A stretch of DNA of 64,000 bases from Forficula auricularia (Eukaryota > Arthropoda > Insecta > Dermaptera > Forficulidae). Where the stretch lies: assembly GCA_024734495.1 (NCBI GenBank), contig JALMQS010000841.1, positions 1,225,626 through 1,289,625 on the forward strand, read 5' to 3'. The notes beneath the pieces are model-generated. The model ran no database searches. It saw nothing but the letters and a program-made list of their open reading frames with translations, and was not told the DNA's origin. This document shows, piece by piece, positions 1 to 59,420 of this stretch. How positions within the stretch are numbered: the stretch's first letter is position 1; every line of letters starts with the position of its first letter. The translations under genes and the position numbers were made by a program.

Positions 1-187
1 GCAATGGAAAACTACCAAGAGTATAATTGCCTAGTAACCTCTCCACATTAGCCGTCCGAACCGGCATTAAAAAGTAGGTCCCGTATATCTGTGTAAAAAC
101 AGCTAAACACACTCAGCACAGGTATATGTGGAGAGGGGCCGAAACGTCAGGGAGACCTGTTATGGCACTTAAAGAAGAAGAAAAATA
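1..187 (+). mobile_element. SINE copy, 5' end cut by window edge
   Basis: This is the 3' part of a tRNA-derived SINE that also occurs, inverted, at 53221-53513 and 55867-56042. Shared landmarks are the stretch around 15-60, a CAGCACAGGTATATGTGGAG block near 113-134, and an AAGAAGAAG-type tail near 172-183. The tRNA-like head lies outside the window. It sits just upstream of the first visible coding exon, so it is probably in an intron. Confidence 0.75.
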
Positions 188-251
188 TTTTTAAAATAAA
201 ATTAATAATTAAACTTCTTTGAAAACTAAATGTAATAAAATTGTTTTTAAG

Positions 252-48994
<48,743 letters not shown>

Positions 48995-49323
48995 AATACT
49001 TACCGCCTCCCCAAATACCCATGCGATCATCTCACTCACCCCTTGGTAGTATCATTTCAGAACACGTACCTCTTGTATTAGATCTCTCCGCTTCCGTCAT
49101 TGTATTGTCGCCTCATTCACCTGGAATTTCTAGTCTTGTGTAAATTCCACTGTTGTATCTTAGCTGTAATCTATGTCTATCATCATATCATGTCCATGTT
49201 TCATATATATATAGTTTATTAATATATCTAAATATTCTTAGTATCTATTAATGTATATTTTGATAGTTAAGTCTTATGAAGTTTTGATACCTTTATAAAA
49301 ACAAATTGAGAAGTACAATTTGA

Positions 49324-49329
49324 AATAAA
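49324..49329 (+). terminator. Poly(A) signal of the membrane-protein gene
   Basis: AATAAA 330 bases after the stop at 48994, the first clear signal downstream. Confidence 0.5.
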
Positions 49330-49339
49330 GTTTCTTTGT

Positions 49340-52300
49340 AAAATTTTTTTTATAAATAATTTCCACTTTTATAACTTTTACTAAAGAGTTAATGTGTATT
49401 GTACTTATTAAAAAGTAATATATGTATATACTATAAACAAAATTGTAGTTTATGTACCTTCCCTTAAATATTCTTTCCTGATAATTTAATTTTTTAGATA
49501 GAAAAAGTCGGCTAAATTCAGTCAGGGGTTAATGTGAGATAGTGGTAAAATATGCTTTTCTTAAACTAGATGGTCTCAAAGAATGCTCGAGATTACCATG
49601 TAAATTATGGTTTATTTATAGTTACCTAAGTAGTAAATTAATTTTTCAGGTTGAATATATAATAGATGTGACTTGGTAAAACTTTTCCGAGTTCTTTTTC
49701 GTACTAATGTCCACACCAGCCTTCAAGTAAATTGTTTAATTAATTAATGTACTATTTAAGGACATCAATGTGCAATGGTTTATAGACATTCTTGAAATAT
49801 CAGGCCACCAATTGTAAGAATATCAGTTAAGGTCAATTAAATTAAAGATTAAACCAGACTTAAAGTCCAAATAAGTCAAAATAACTATGGATTGAGCTAT
49901 CGAAATTTCTAGTTTGCCCACTACAATGCTGAACAATAGAAGTAAAAAAAAAAAACATAGATTTTCAATTTCTTTTATATTTTATTGATTGATTTTATTT
50001 TTACTCACCGAAATACCAAGAGATAACGATATATTAGTATACATATTTATTTTAGAAACTTTTACTTCCTTGCATCTCAGGTAAGCATCTGAAGTTGTCA
50101 TTATTTCTTGATTTTATATTTTCTTTATTTCTAATTTAAAAATTCATCCTATTTTTCAAATTTATATTTGTGTTCCACGAGAATGAACAAATTATTCAAA
50201 GTGGATGAACCACCGCCCAAATACTCAAGTTCATTTAGGTTAGCTAATATCATAATAGTATAGGTGTTAATACTATAGCGGAACCAATGGAATTGGAGAC
50301 CTACTCTTGTAAAGTATTCCAAGTATTCATCAAGATTAGATACAGCTTCTATCTTGAAGTGAATGTTTTATTAATATTGATTTTTTTTGATAATTATCAG
50401 ATCTGACCTATCCAAATATCAGCCGTTACTTAAAAATATTATTGAGCATTAAATCCTATAGCTAGGGGTGTCTCAATAGGGGCGGATTAGGAACACATCA
50501 TCCCGGTATCATTGCCTAGGGAGCAGCAGGTAAGCATTAAATACATACTATGCTTCAGAATCTTCAATCAGAATTTGGAATAATTTTGGACCGAGTTTCT
50601 AAGTCTATGAAATTAAAAGTTACATTTTTTCTCAGGCTATTTTATAAGCGGGTCCTTTAATTCTTATGATATCAAAATTCCATGCCCTCAAACAGGAAGG
50701 GCGCTTGATCCTCGACTGCACATTTTTAGAAGCTGTGTGCTGTTAATAAATTCCATATAGTCTAGTTCTCAAGAATATCAATAGTAACTACTAGTATGAG
50801 ATTAATACAACATTGATACACAGTAGTACAAAAGGTTCTTAGAGAATTTTGTTAATAAAATGAGTCATTTTTGTTTTAATTCATACGGCTGTCTTTATTT
50901 GAGTAATTAACTGATGAATGAGGGAAAAGAGAAAATAAATTAACAGTTAAATTTAGCTACTTAGAAATTTGTTATTTCACTGAGTGCACCTAATCTCTAA
51001 TCTCTTGTTACTTTAAGGGAGTATAATTGTTATAGCTGTAACAATAATTTAAAAATAGATTGCCCTGATTGATCCAATTTAATTGATTGAGATACCCATG
51101 AGTCATTTGATCATATTTATTCTCTTAAAGGAAAATTTTCTATTTTAGTAAATTTAAATGGTTTTATTAATCTTTCAATAAATATCATATAACAATTTTC
51201 TCATTGTTAAAACTTAGGCAGTTTGGGGATTTGATCTTAATTAAACATTAAAGTTAAATTCATTTAATTAATTAAACATGTTCAAGATAGAACATTTCTC
51301 ATATGTTTATTCTTTATTTCTTAAACATTTATTATTACTCGTTATTGCTTCGAGAATCAATCAAGAATTAAGTATATTTTCTTCTTCCCCAATAATCTTC
51401 AAATCTTCAAGATGTTCTTTCATTCCCTCTTTTTTTTCTAAGATACCTACCAGTTTCTATCACAATTCTAAAATCTAAAGATTTCAAGTGTTGACTCATA
51501 TACCTCAGAATGTGTGGTGTTTGAATATTTAAACGAGTCATAATCAGTTTAGTACAATTTTTATCATAATAAAATAAAGATTTCTTGTTAATTGTCAGAT
51601 TGTATTGCTTTATTTGTTTTGCTTGCTCATTGGAAAAATCCCAGTTGCAAGCCATAACTAAATAATGCGATTAGGAAGCTGAATACACGTAAAGATGTTA
51701 TTAGTTCAGATAATGGGTCAGAATTAAAGAATGAGTCAAAGATCAAACTCATAAGCCAGAATTTCGCTTCAAGGACAAAGTTAAAAAAGCGAAACACAAT
51801 ACTAGAATGACGAATTCTCTTTAAGAAATAAAATTATATTATCATAATTTAAGGTTGCAATCTTTCTATTCAAGTATCAATTCAAGACATATATCGTGGC
51901 CAGATTTTCCTTAAATTTTGACCATTGAAAGTAAACCAGAAAGCTTAAATCTCGAAAGAAATTCAAAGTATCTGTGGAGCTATAGGTAATCAACTTTTGT
52001 TAGACTTTTCATCTCTTCCCAAACAGAGAAAACAATTTTCTTAAGAATTTTAAACTAAAAAATATAGAATAAATGTTCTTAACCAATGAGAACATTGTAA
52101 ACATAAACCTCTTGAGAAGAGGGGTAACTACTGATATTTAGGCCTATAATGTCGAGGGTAATTTTGATGCATTAAATGCAGATTGACATTAAACATTTTC
52201 TGCAGACCATCTCTTCACTCCCGATACCAAATGAATTATTTTTAAACTAAACATGTTAATAAATTTATTTTCCTGTGTTTATCATGTTACTCATTAGGGT

Positions 52301-53210
52301 GGGTCGAAAAAACTGAAATTTTTTTTCGAAAACGCTTTAGTGCTGAAAAGTTGCCTAAAATACAATCATTTTATCACGAGAACCAACTTTATCCGAATTT
52401 TTGTTCTTGGGTTAACCTGAATTTTTGAATCCAGACAGACACACAGACAGAAAAAATGCTTGAAAATAATTTGATTATTTCCTTAACTAACCTACAACCT
52501 ACATATTACATTATATTTTATTATTAACGTATTATTAACATTTTGTTATATCCATTTTTTGCATTTATTAAATCTATTCCGTTATGATAAGAAAAGTCAA
52601 CCAAACTCGTAAGGTTAGCCTTTATAAAACAACAAAATGTTGAATGTTTGAAGGAACAACTCAAATACCTGATATTTTATTTTTTATCTTTCCTTATTCT
52701 CATGTATTTAATTTAAATTACATACTGAAGACTCTATTTTCAAATTATTAAATAAATAAATAAATACTAAATGAATATGATAATGGCAAAATAAATTATT
52801 TAAAACAATTCTCAAAAAATGCGAACGGGGTTTGTAGAACGTTTTTCACACAGTACTAGAAAAAATAATTACAATAGGTATTCTAAGTTAAAATTTAGAT
52901 AAAGCAAACTTAAGACTCTATATCAGTCGTTATTAAACTTTTAGAATTCAGAGAACACTCTTGATTATATGATAAATTTGCGAAACACCAAAATTAATGA
53001 TCAAAAAGCAAAAACAAAAAAAAAAAATCATCCTCCATAAAAATAAATATATTTTAGAAAATATATTTAAATTTTATATTTATATTTTGAAATATATTAT
53101 AAAAATAGATACATATTTGTCGTTCAGTATTTCGTTTTCATTAATGAAACGAAGGAACCCTAGTATATGTGCTTTGAGGCTAATGTCAGTAGACTTCTTA
53201 TACTCGTTTT
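49340..53210. other. Intergenic, nothing recognised
   Basis: AT-rich. Short frames without motifs. A GGGTGGGTCGAAAAAACTGA phrase near 52297 resembles ends of some DNA transposons, too little to call. Confidence 0.4.
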
Positions 53211-53220
53211 ATTAATTATA

Positions 53221-53513
53221 TCTTCTTCTTTAAGTGCCATATCAAGTCTCCCTGACGTTTCGGCTCCTCTCCACATATACCTGTGCTGAGTATGTTTAGC
53301 TGTTTTTACACAGATATACGGGACCTACTTTTTACCACCGGTTCCGAACGGCTAGTTTGGAGACGTTACTAGGAAATTATACTCTTGGTAGGTTGCCATT
53401 GATTTCCAAGGCTTTTTTCGAGGTGACTGCAAATATCTTTCGAGACTCAGTCTCGTACCAGCTTACTTCAGGCCAGGGGCCCGACACTCTAACCACTGAC
53501 CCACAGTCGCCTC
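53221..53513 (-). mobile_element. Full-length tRNA-derived SINE with TSD
   Basis: On the minus strand it starts at 53513 with a tRNA-like head: an A box in GTGGGTCAGTGGTTAGAGTG (about 53487-53506) and a B-box-like GGTACGAGACTG (about 53447-53459). A non-tRNA body follows, then an AAGAAGAAGA tail at 53221-53231. TTAATTATA flanks both sides (53212-53220, 53514-53522). Confidence 0.85.
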
Positions 53514-53769
53514 TTAATTATATATAACGTTTAAATTAATCTATATTATAAAAATCATTTAAATATATTTCCATATTAATTTTTTTCTTAAATTAGTTCG
53601 ATTGATCGTTGACTATCTGTTATGAGACATGTGGTATTAAATTTATATATATTATAGCAGAGTGATAAATTTTTATAATTATTATTATATTATATAAAAA
53701 TCGACTATAAAAACGAATGTGTTTTTAAATGAATAAATACATTTCTTTCTTTTTAAACTTTAATTGTAG

Positions 53770-53888
53770 AGACCTAATAATAACAATCCGAGATGCCAGC
53801 GGTCAGGGTCACACGCCCGGAGGGTTTGTGGAAACGCAGTCCGCGCTCATTGGCTGTGTTCTCGAAGCCTAACCCGAAGGGGCTGTGG
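53770..53888 (+). CDS. Candidate first coding exon of another gene
   Basis: In a GC-rich island, ATG at 53793 opens 32 codons (starting MPAVRVTRPEGLWKRS, ending KPNPKGLW) up to a good donor, TGTGG|GTATGT at 53888, in phase 0. Three in-frame TAA codons directly before the ATG fix the start. A possible acceptor (TTAATTGTAG) ends at 53769. No continuation exon was recognised before the window ends, and the product is unknown. Confidence 0.4.
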
Positions 53889-54288
53889 GTATGTATGCTA
53901 CCAAGTTATCTTAATCACGTTAAATCACCTCCAAACGTCTTTTCTTTACTTGTTCTATATGGGTTAAGTACCCGGGAATTATGATAAAAAAGTTCGGCTT
54001 TCATAATTTCGCGGAATACCAGTTAAGAACCAGTGCTCTATTTACCTCCTGAAAATTTTTGTAATTTGGCAATTTTTGTCACCAAATGGTTTGAATTAGC
54101 TACCTTGAGGGTAGAGCTTATCAATATACAATTTTATCTCATTTAATATAACCGTTTAAGAGTTTTCACTATTTTTTTTTTTACTTAGAGAAAGTGGTGT
54201 AGGTTTTAGGTGAAACATGATATTATTTAATAAAGTAAAGGGTGTGTAGTTTCACAGTAAATGAAATAAAACTCAAAGAGGTTTTTAC

Positions 54289-54331
54289 AAACTCAATATA
54301 TTTCGGATTATTAGTCCATCATCAGGAGTTT
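54289..54331 (-). ncRNA. Hammerhead ribozyme, complete core and perfect helix I
   Basis: On the minus strand AAACTC (54331-54326) pairs with GAGTTT (54294-54289). CTGATGA is at 54325-54319, an extra T, helix II GGA/TCC, GAAA at 54304-54301, then TATATT with cleavage after the last T (54295). Helix III is two T-A type pairs; helix II is only three pairs. Confidence 0.7.
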
Positions 54332-54419
54332 ACAGGTTAAAACTAATAATAATTGAATCAGCGATCACAGATGTTAAAAATTGTGATCGCTGGTTCAATT
54401 ATTATTAGTTTTAACCTGT

Positions 54420-54462
54420 AAATTCCTGATGATGGACTAATAATCCGAAATATATTGAGTTT
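54420..54462 (+). ncRNA. Hammerhead ribozyme, complete core
   Basis: Opposed twin of 54289-54331. AAATTC 54420-54425 pairs with GAGTTT 54457-54462 with one G-T wobble. CTGATGA 54426-54432, extra T 54433, helix II GGA/TCC, GAAA 54447-54450, TATATT 54451-54456. Confidence 0.7.
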
Positions 54463-55360
54463 GTATAAACCTCTTTGAGTTTTATTTCATTTACTGTGAA
54501 ACTACACACCCTTTACTTTATTAATTTGTTTTCACTATATAAGTTTTTTGCTTATTTTCTGCATTTTCATCTGGAAGCTCTTACACTTAAGTCCAAAATC
54601 TATTCAGTTCTCTCAACGGGAATATGAACATTTTGGCGAAAGAATTTACCCCGAGTTTTCATTCTCAAAATATCATGGATACCGCAATCAAGTTTTTATA
54701 GAAATAAAAAACGTATTTTATCCAGCATTTTTTTACTTAATTGCGAAAATCTTTCAATTGAAACATTATTTCTCTACGACAAAAGTAACAACATGCGACG
54801 AAATAAAAGAAGAATCTTATATATTAAGAAAGAGTCATTAACCTTCTTTCGACTAGCGCAATATTTACCGTAGAGAAGATTATACTTTACAAACTAAACA
54901 TTAACCTAAGTAAAAAATATTTCCTCTACTGATGCAATTACGTACATATTTACAAATTCATTCTTTATTGTTTCAAGTATTCATAAATAAAATATTAAAA
55001 ATAAATATATTCCTCTATTATACTTTTAATTGGGAATTGATTAATCGTATCTACATATATATAAGATCTCGTAGGATACATTTGAGTATCAAAGATAACA
55101 AATACATTGGACTGCTCAAGACTTTTATAATATAGATAAGATATAAATAAACAGGTAGTAGTTTTAAAGGTTAACCAACCGTTAATACTACGCCTCTATT
55201 GCTGCATTCAGCTTTGTTTAATCATATTACCTCGCTATTTATTTGCTTCACCATGAATACATTGTTTTCTCTTTCTATCGATGTTGATTATTTAGTTTAT
55301 GACTTTAAGGTATAAAAATTATTTTTTCAAACATCTCACTAGTAAGTTCATTTTATATAA

Positions 55361-55546
55361 ATCAGTTATAATAGATTCTTCAAAATTAATAATAAATTGG
55401 ATATTAACCGAACAAAGACATTCGCTAATTCGTTTATCCCTTTGACTTCTAGAGACTGGAACTCGATTCCCCCGTCCGTCTTTCCGGCTACATATAACCT
55501 TAAAAGTCGCATCCACAGATACCTTCAACTCCCACACAATCCCTGA
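55361..55546 (+). pseudogene. C-terminal remnant of a CR1-type LINE
   Basis: One frame reads KTFANSFIPLTSRDWNSIPP then SVFPATYNLKSRIHRYLQLP, stop at 55544. The WNSIPPSVFP-x-YNL-x-S-x-I-H-R-x-L pattern is the usual end of LINE ORF2 proteins of the CR1/Jockey group. No catalytic part is present. Confidence 0.75.
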
Positions 55547-55866
55547 AACCTCTTCTTCTTTTGACGATACAAGCTTCCAACGTGGAGTACAGAGGTTGTA
55601 ACTTTTTGGGGCAACTTCTTCTTATATCAATATCATTACAAAAAACAAAACAAAAAAAAAAATTAACATTAAAGGAGGTATCCAAAAATAATTTTGTTCC
55701 TCCTAAAAAATTTCCTATAGCCGGCACTGCCCTTAATCCTAAAGACAACACAAATACAAGAACACAAGAAAACATTTTGCATTTTGGGTCTGCCTACTAC
55801 TATATGAAATCAACACGTTCGCTGAGATTGCTATTACTAACTTTCCGTTAAGGCCAGGAATAGTAT

Positions 55867-56042
55867 CTTCTTCTTCAAGTGCCATACCCGAAACGGGTGT
55901 CGGCGCCTCTCCACATATACCTGTGCTGAGTGTGTTTAGTTGTTTTACACAGATATACGGGACCTACTTTTTAACGCCGGTTCCGAACGGCTAATTTGGA
56001 GAGGTCACTTTGCAATTATACTCTTGGTAGGTTGCCATTACT
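55867..56042 (-). mobile_element. 5'-truncated SINE copy with 11-bp TSD
   Basis: Same family as 53221-53513, lacking the tRNA-like head. AGGAATAGTAT flanks it at 55856-55866 and 56043-56053. The GAAG-type tail is at 55867-55876. Confidence 0.85.
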
Positions 56043-56053
56043 AGGAATAGTAT

Positions 56054-58740
56054 AGAAACTAGAATTACAATGAATTAAACACATTTTAAGGATTTTTAAT
56101 TTTTTTCAATATTATTTTATTTATTTAGTATATAGATCACAGAGCTTTGTTAAAATATATGAAGTTTGACACTTATAAAGATATACACTTTAGCTTGGAA
56201 ACTACTTAAATATTTGGGTGCTTAAGAAAAGTATATTTTATTTTACAATTTCGTAATAACTTTGTTTTGCTTTTTCTTTCTCTTTATAATCGATTAATGA
56301 AATTCATAGAATGTGTTGACTGGTAATAGGTATCAATTTTCCCATTATAAAAATAGTATTTGCATGATTTGCTATTTTTAAATTCTACCTTTACACTTAG
56401 TAGGGAAAAATTATCAAATGTATCCATATAGATTATACTAATTATCGATTTGATAATGTTACAAAAATATTCTATAAAGTAAAATAACTAACAATTCATT
56501 AATAAGAAAAAAAATCATGAATTACAATCCAAATGACTTATTATTTAAATAGTATTTACATATGTTCAATATCTATCTATCTTGATGAAGGATAGAGATT
56601 TACAGAACTTGAAATCTTAAGTCAATATTTTGATGTACACTACAAATTCATAGTATTTGGAAGGAAAGACTAGATAGATAGATACCAAAAGTGTAAATAA
56701 ATATATTTCTTTTTTTAGTTTTTCTATTAAGTTAAGTTGACGACTTTTCGGGTTCTCTTCCTGGTGTCGTTTTTACATTTTGATCGATCTTGCGATATTT
56801 TTTTTTTTAAATACACTAAATAAATTTTTCAGATATAGCTAAAATAGCTTGTGAATAACACACCCTAATATCCAAACTTAAAAAACCACAAGCTCTATTG
56901 ATCCCTAAATTTCTGGATACCCTCAGCTTAGCCCCTTAGAGGTAGTCAACTGAATCGCCGCACAAATAGATACACAAGCCATAATAAAAAAACAATAACC
57001 ATTCCAGCGTTCATTATATTGCCTTTTTTATGCCCTTCTAAAATCTTAATAAATAATTTTTCAATTTCATTTTATTATGTAATATTTCTAATATTTGATA
57101 CCGTTGAAAAATTATTCACAAAAATTATTAAGAAATCATTTTTGTATTTTTTAAACGAGGATAATTATTAGTACACCAGAAACAAGTTTCTTCTATTTTC
57201 TTATGTATAATAAATCGAAAAAATAAAATAAATCGACAGATCATCAAATCCAGGACTAGAATCCAAAAAAACGAAATACATATATTTAATAGAATTTCCT
57301 ATTTTTATGTCCACCACATCCCGAAAAAATCAAAAATCTTCAAAACTTTCAACATAAAATTCTCATCATTAAATAATTATAATGAAATAATATCTTACAG
57401 ATGATTACAATTATATATCATTCGAAGCTAAAAACCTAGTATTAATTTTATAATAAATTTATAGTATCGAATAAATATTTTAATAAGAATGTAATAATGG
57501 GATAATCCAAGATCAGATTGTAGAGAGTCATTTGACAACTCACATACCCTCTTTTGAATAATATGCAATTCGAATATATATATATCAATATTTTCTCTAA
57601 ATGTTAGCATAAGTTGAATAGGATAGAAAGCAAAACGAACGAAAGATTTGATCAAATCCTCTTTATAAATATTCAATGATTCTATATAAATTTTCAAAAA
57701 TAAGGCATAGGGATAGAAAATTTAATTCCTAAGATCAAAGGAATCAGGAGAATTAAAAAAATGCATTATATATATGGAGAACGAATCTCATAATTCCAGT
57801 CTCAACTTCATTTAGCTTAAAATCATTCAATTTGGCTCTATTTTCATTCAAAATAAATTATATTAACTACCCACTTTTAAATTTTCGGCAAGAGTAGTTT
57901 TCAGATTAAGAAATAAATGAATTAATAGTTTAATTTTTTTATATATTAGTATTTGTTTAAAAAAAAACAATTAATAATTATGAAATATTGTAAAAAAAAA
58001 GACTAAGAACATTTAAAAAGTGATGTAAATTTAGATAATGACCAAATAAATAGCTACACAACACAGCTCCTTTATGCTGTTATACAGCAATTAGTTATGC
58101 TATATATACTTCTATATTTCAGATTTTTAATTGTTATTTTTTAGACAAAAAAATTGTTTATATTAATTAAGGTTTTGGTTATAAATTTTAACTAAATTTA
58201 AAGGAGAAGAAAAAAGTATCAATATAGAAAAATATATATTTTCAAATTTGACTTAACAAAAATAAACAAATATTTAAAAACAAATTAAGATAGACTGGTC
58301 AAAAAAAATATTCGTTATAATAGGTAAAATAATCATTCACAAATCAATATCCTCTGATTAGTGTGACGAAAATCGATTCAGTGACCTGGTCAACAGCTTG
58401 TATCTATGCCCAGGCCTGAAAATTGCAACTGTGGCTCAATCTTGAGGGTCAAATTTTGTATAGTTCTAAGAATATGGACAAATGATCCATTGCAAAAGAT
58501 TAAAATGTATTCAGAAGTAGCTATCTCTTTAATGTATTATTATTATGAAATTTATTCTTCGACATTAAAGAACTTGTTAATTTAAAACATATAAATGTAA
58601 AATTACTTAATGGATTGTTTTAAATTTTATCAGGGGGTTAGGAAACATTTATGAAAAAATTCAAGAAATGTAGTTATTTCGCCATATATTCTTAGTAACT
58701 TTGAAAAATTTAGTAATAATATGGAAAATCAATTTAATGT
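56054..58740. other. Intergenic, nothing recognised
   Basis: Very AT-rich, no motif-bearing frames. Confidence 0.45.
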
Positions 58741-58750
58741 AATATCTATC

Positions 58751-58964
58751 TCAACCAAAACATTCTGTGAAAAAACAGGCCAAGTTCGAAAAAGTAGTGA
58801 AATCCAGTGTGTAGCCAAGTTAAACTCGCCAAGAATAATTAAGTTGAGATATCTCCTATTTTCTCAACTTAATTATTCTTGGCGAATTTAACTTGCCTAC
58901 ACACTAGATTTCACTACTTTTTCGAACTTGGCCTGTTTTTTCACAGAATGTTTTGGTTGATATT
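58751..58964. repeat. Near-perfect long hairpin
   Basis: Arms of about 100 bp (58751-58850 and 58862-58964) are almost identical in inverted orientation with a loop of about 12 bases. CAACCAAAACATTCTGTGAA marks the left end and its complement the right end. No hammerhead core. Confidence 0.85.
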
Positions 58965-58969
58965 TCTCT

Positions 58970-59420
58970 TGATTTTATAACCTTTGAGGAAGCCCGTTGG
59001 TCCAAAGGCTTAGAATTTTCATTTTTGACCCCCCCCCCCATTTTGAAGGGGTTGAAAGATAAAAAGTTTGGATTTTTGGAATTTTTCCTTTGTTTGTGTC
59101 TCAAACTCTACTAGGAGGCGAGATTTCATGATGCTGGAATGATTGGAAGTACCCTATAGGTTTTTAAGACCTGTCAGTGAGTGAGTGAGTGCCCAAATTA
59201 GCTATTTTCTTAGGTCCATGTCTCAGAATCTATTTAAGCTATATTATTGAAATTTGGTATTCTCCTCAAGATGGATTACATAATTACATTTGTATAATTT
59301 GTGCGCTGTATCTCAAATGAATTCCGAGCTGCAGAGGGGTCGAAATTAGCTCGAAATGGTTCGTGTAAATAGCGTATACGGCCAAGCTGATCCTCGAACT
59401 TGGTCTGCGCACCCTGTGCG
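58970..59420 (+). repeat. Second copy of the 2400-2965 dispersed repeat
   Basis: Shares the GTCAGTGAGTGAGTGAGT tandem near 59174 and AATGGTTCGTGTAAATA near 59357. A C10 run lies near 59030. Confidence 0.6.

Larger units (their letters stand above)
54173..54527 (-). mobile_element. 355-bp palindromic element with two opposed hammerheads and 11-bp TSD
   Basis: GTTTTCACTAT flanks it at 54162-54172 and 54528-54538. Arms about 54232-54375 and 54385-54525 are near-perfect inverted copies meeting near 54380. A T-rich start (54173-54182) looks like the tail of a minus-strand insertion. Both arms have complete hammerhead cores. Confidence 0.85.

Noticed and set aside
131..145. GCCGAAACGTCAG in the SINE, like the 3' half of a hammerhead
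   Set aside because: No CUGANGA box or matching helix I lies upstream in any of the three SINE copies, and the motif is lost in the copy at 55867.
58751..58964. A hammerhead in this hairpin
   Set aside because: No CUGANGA/GAAA pair at suitable spacing on either strand.
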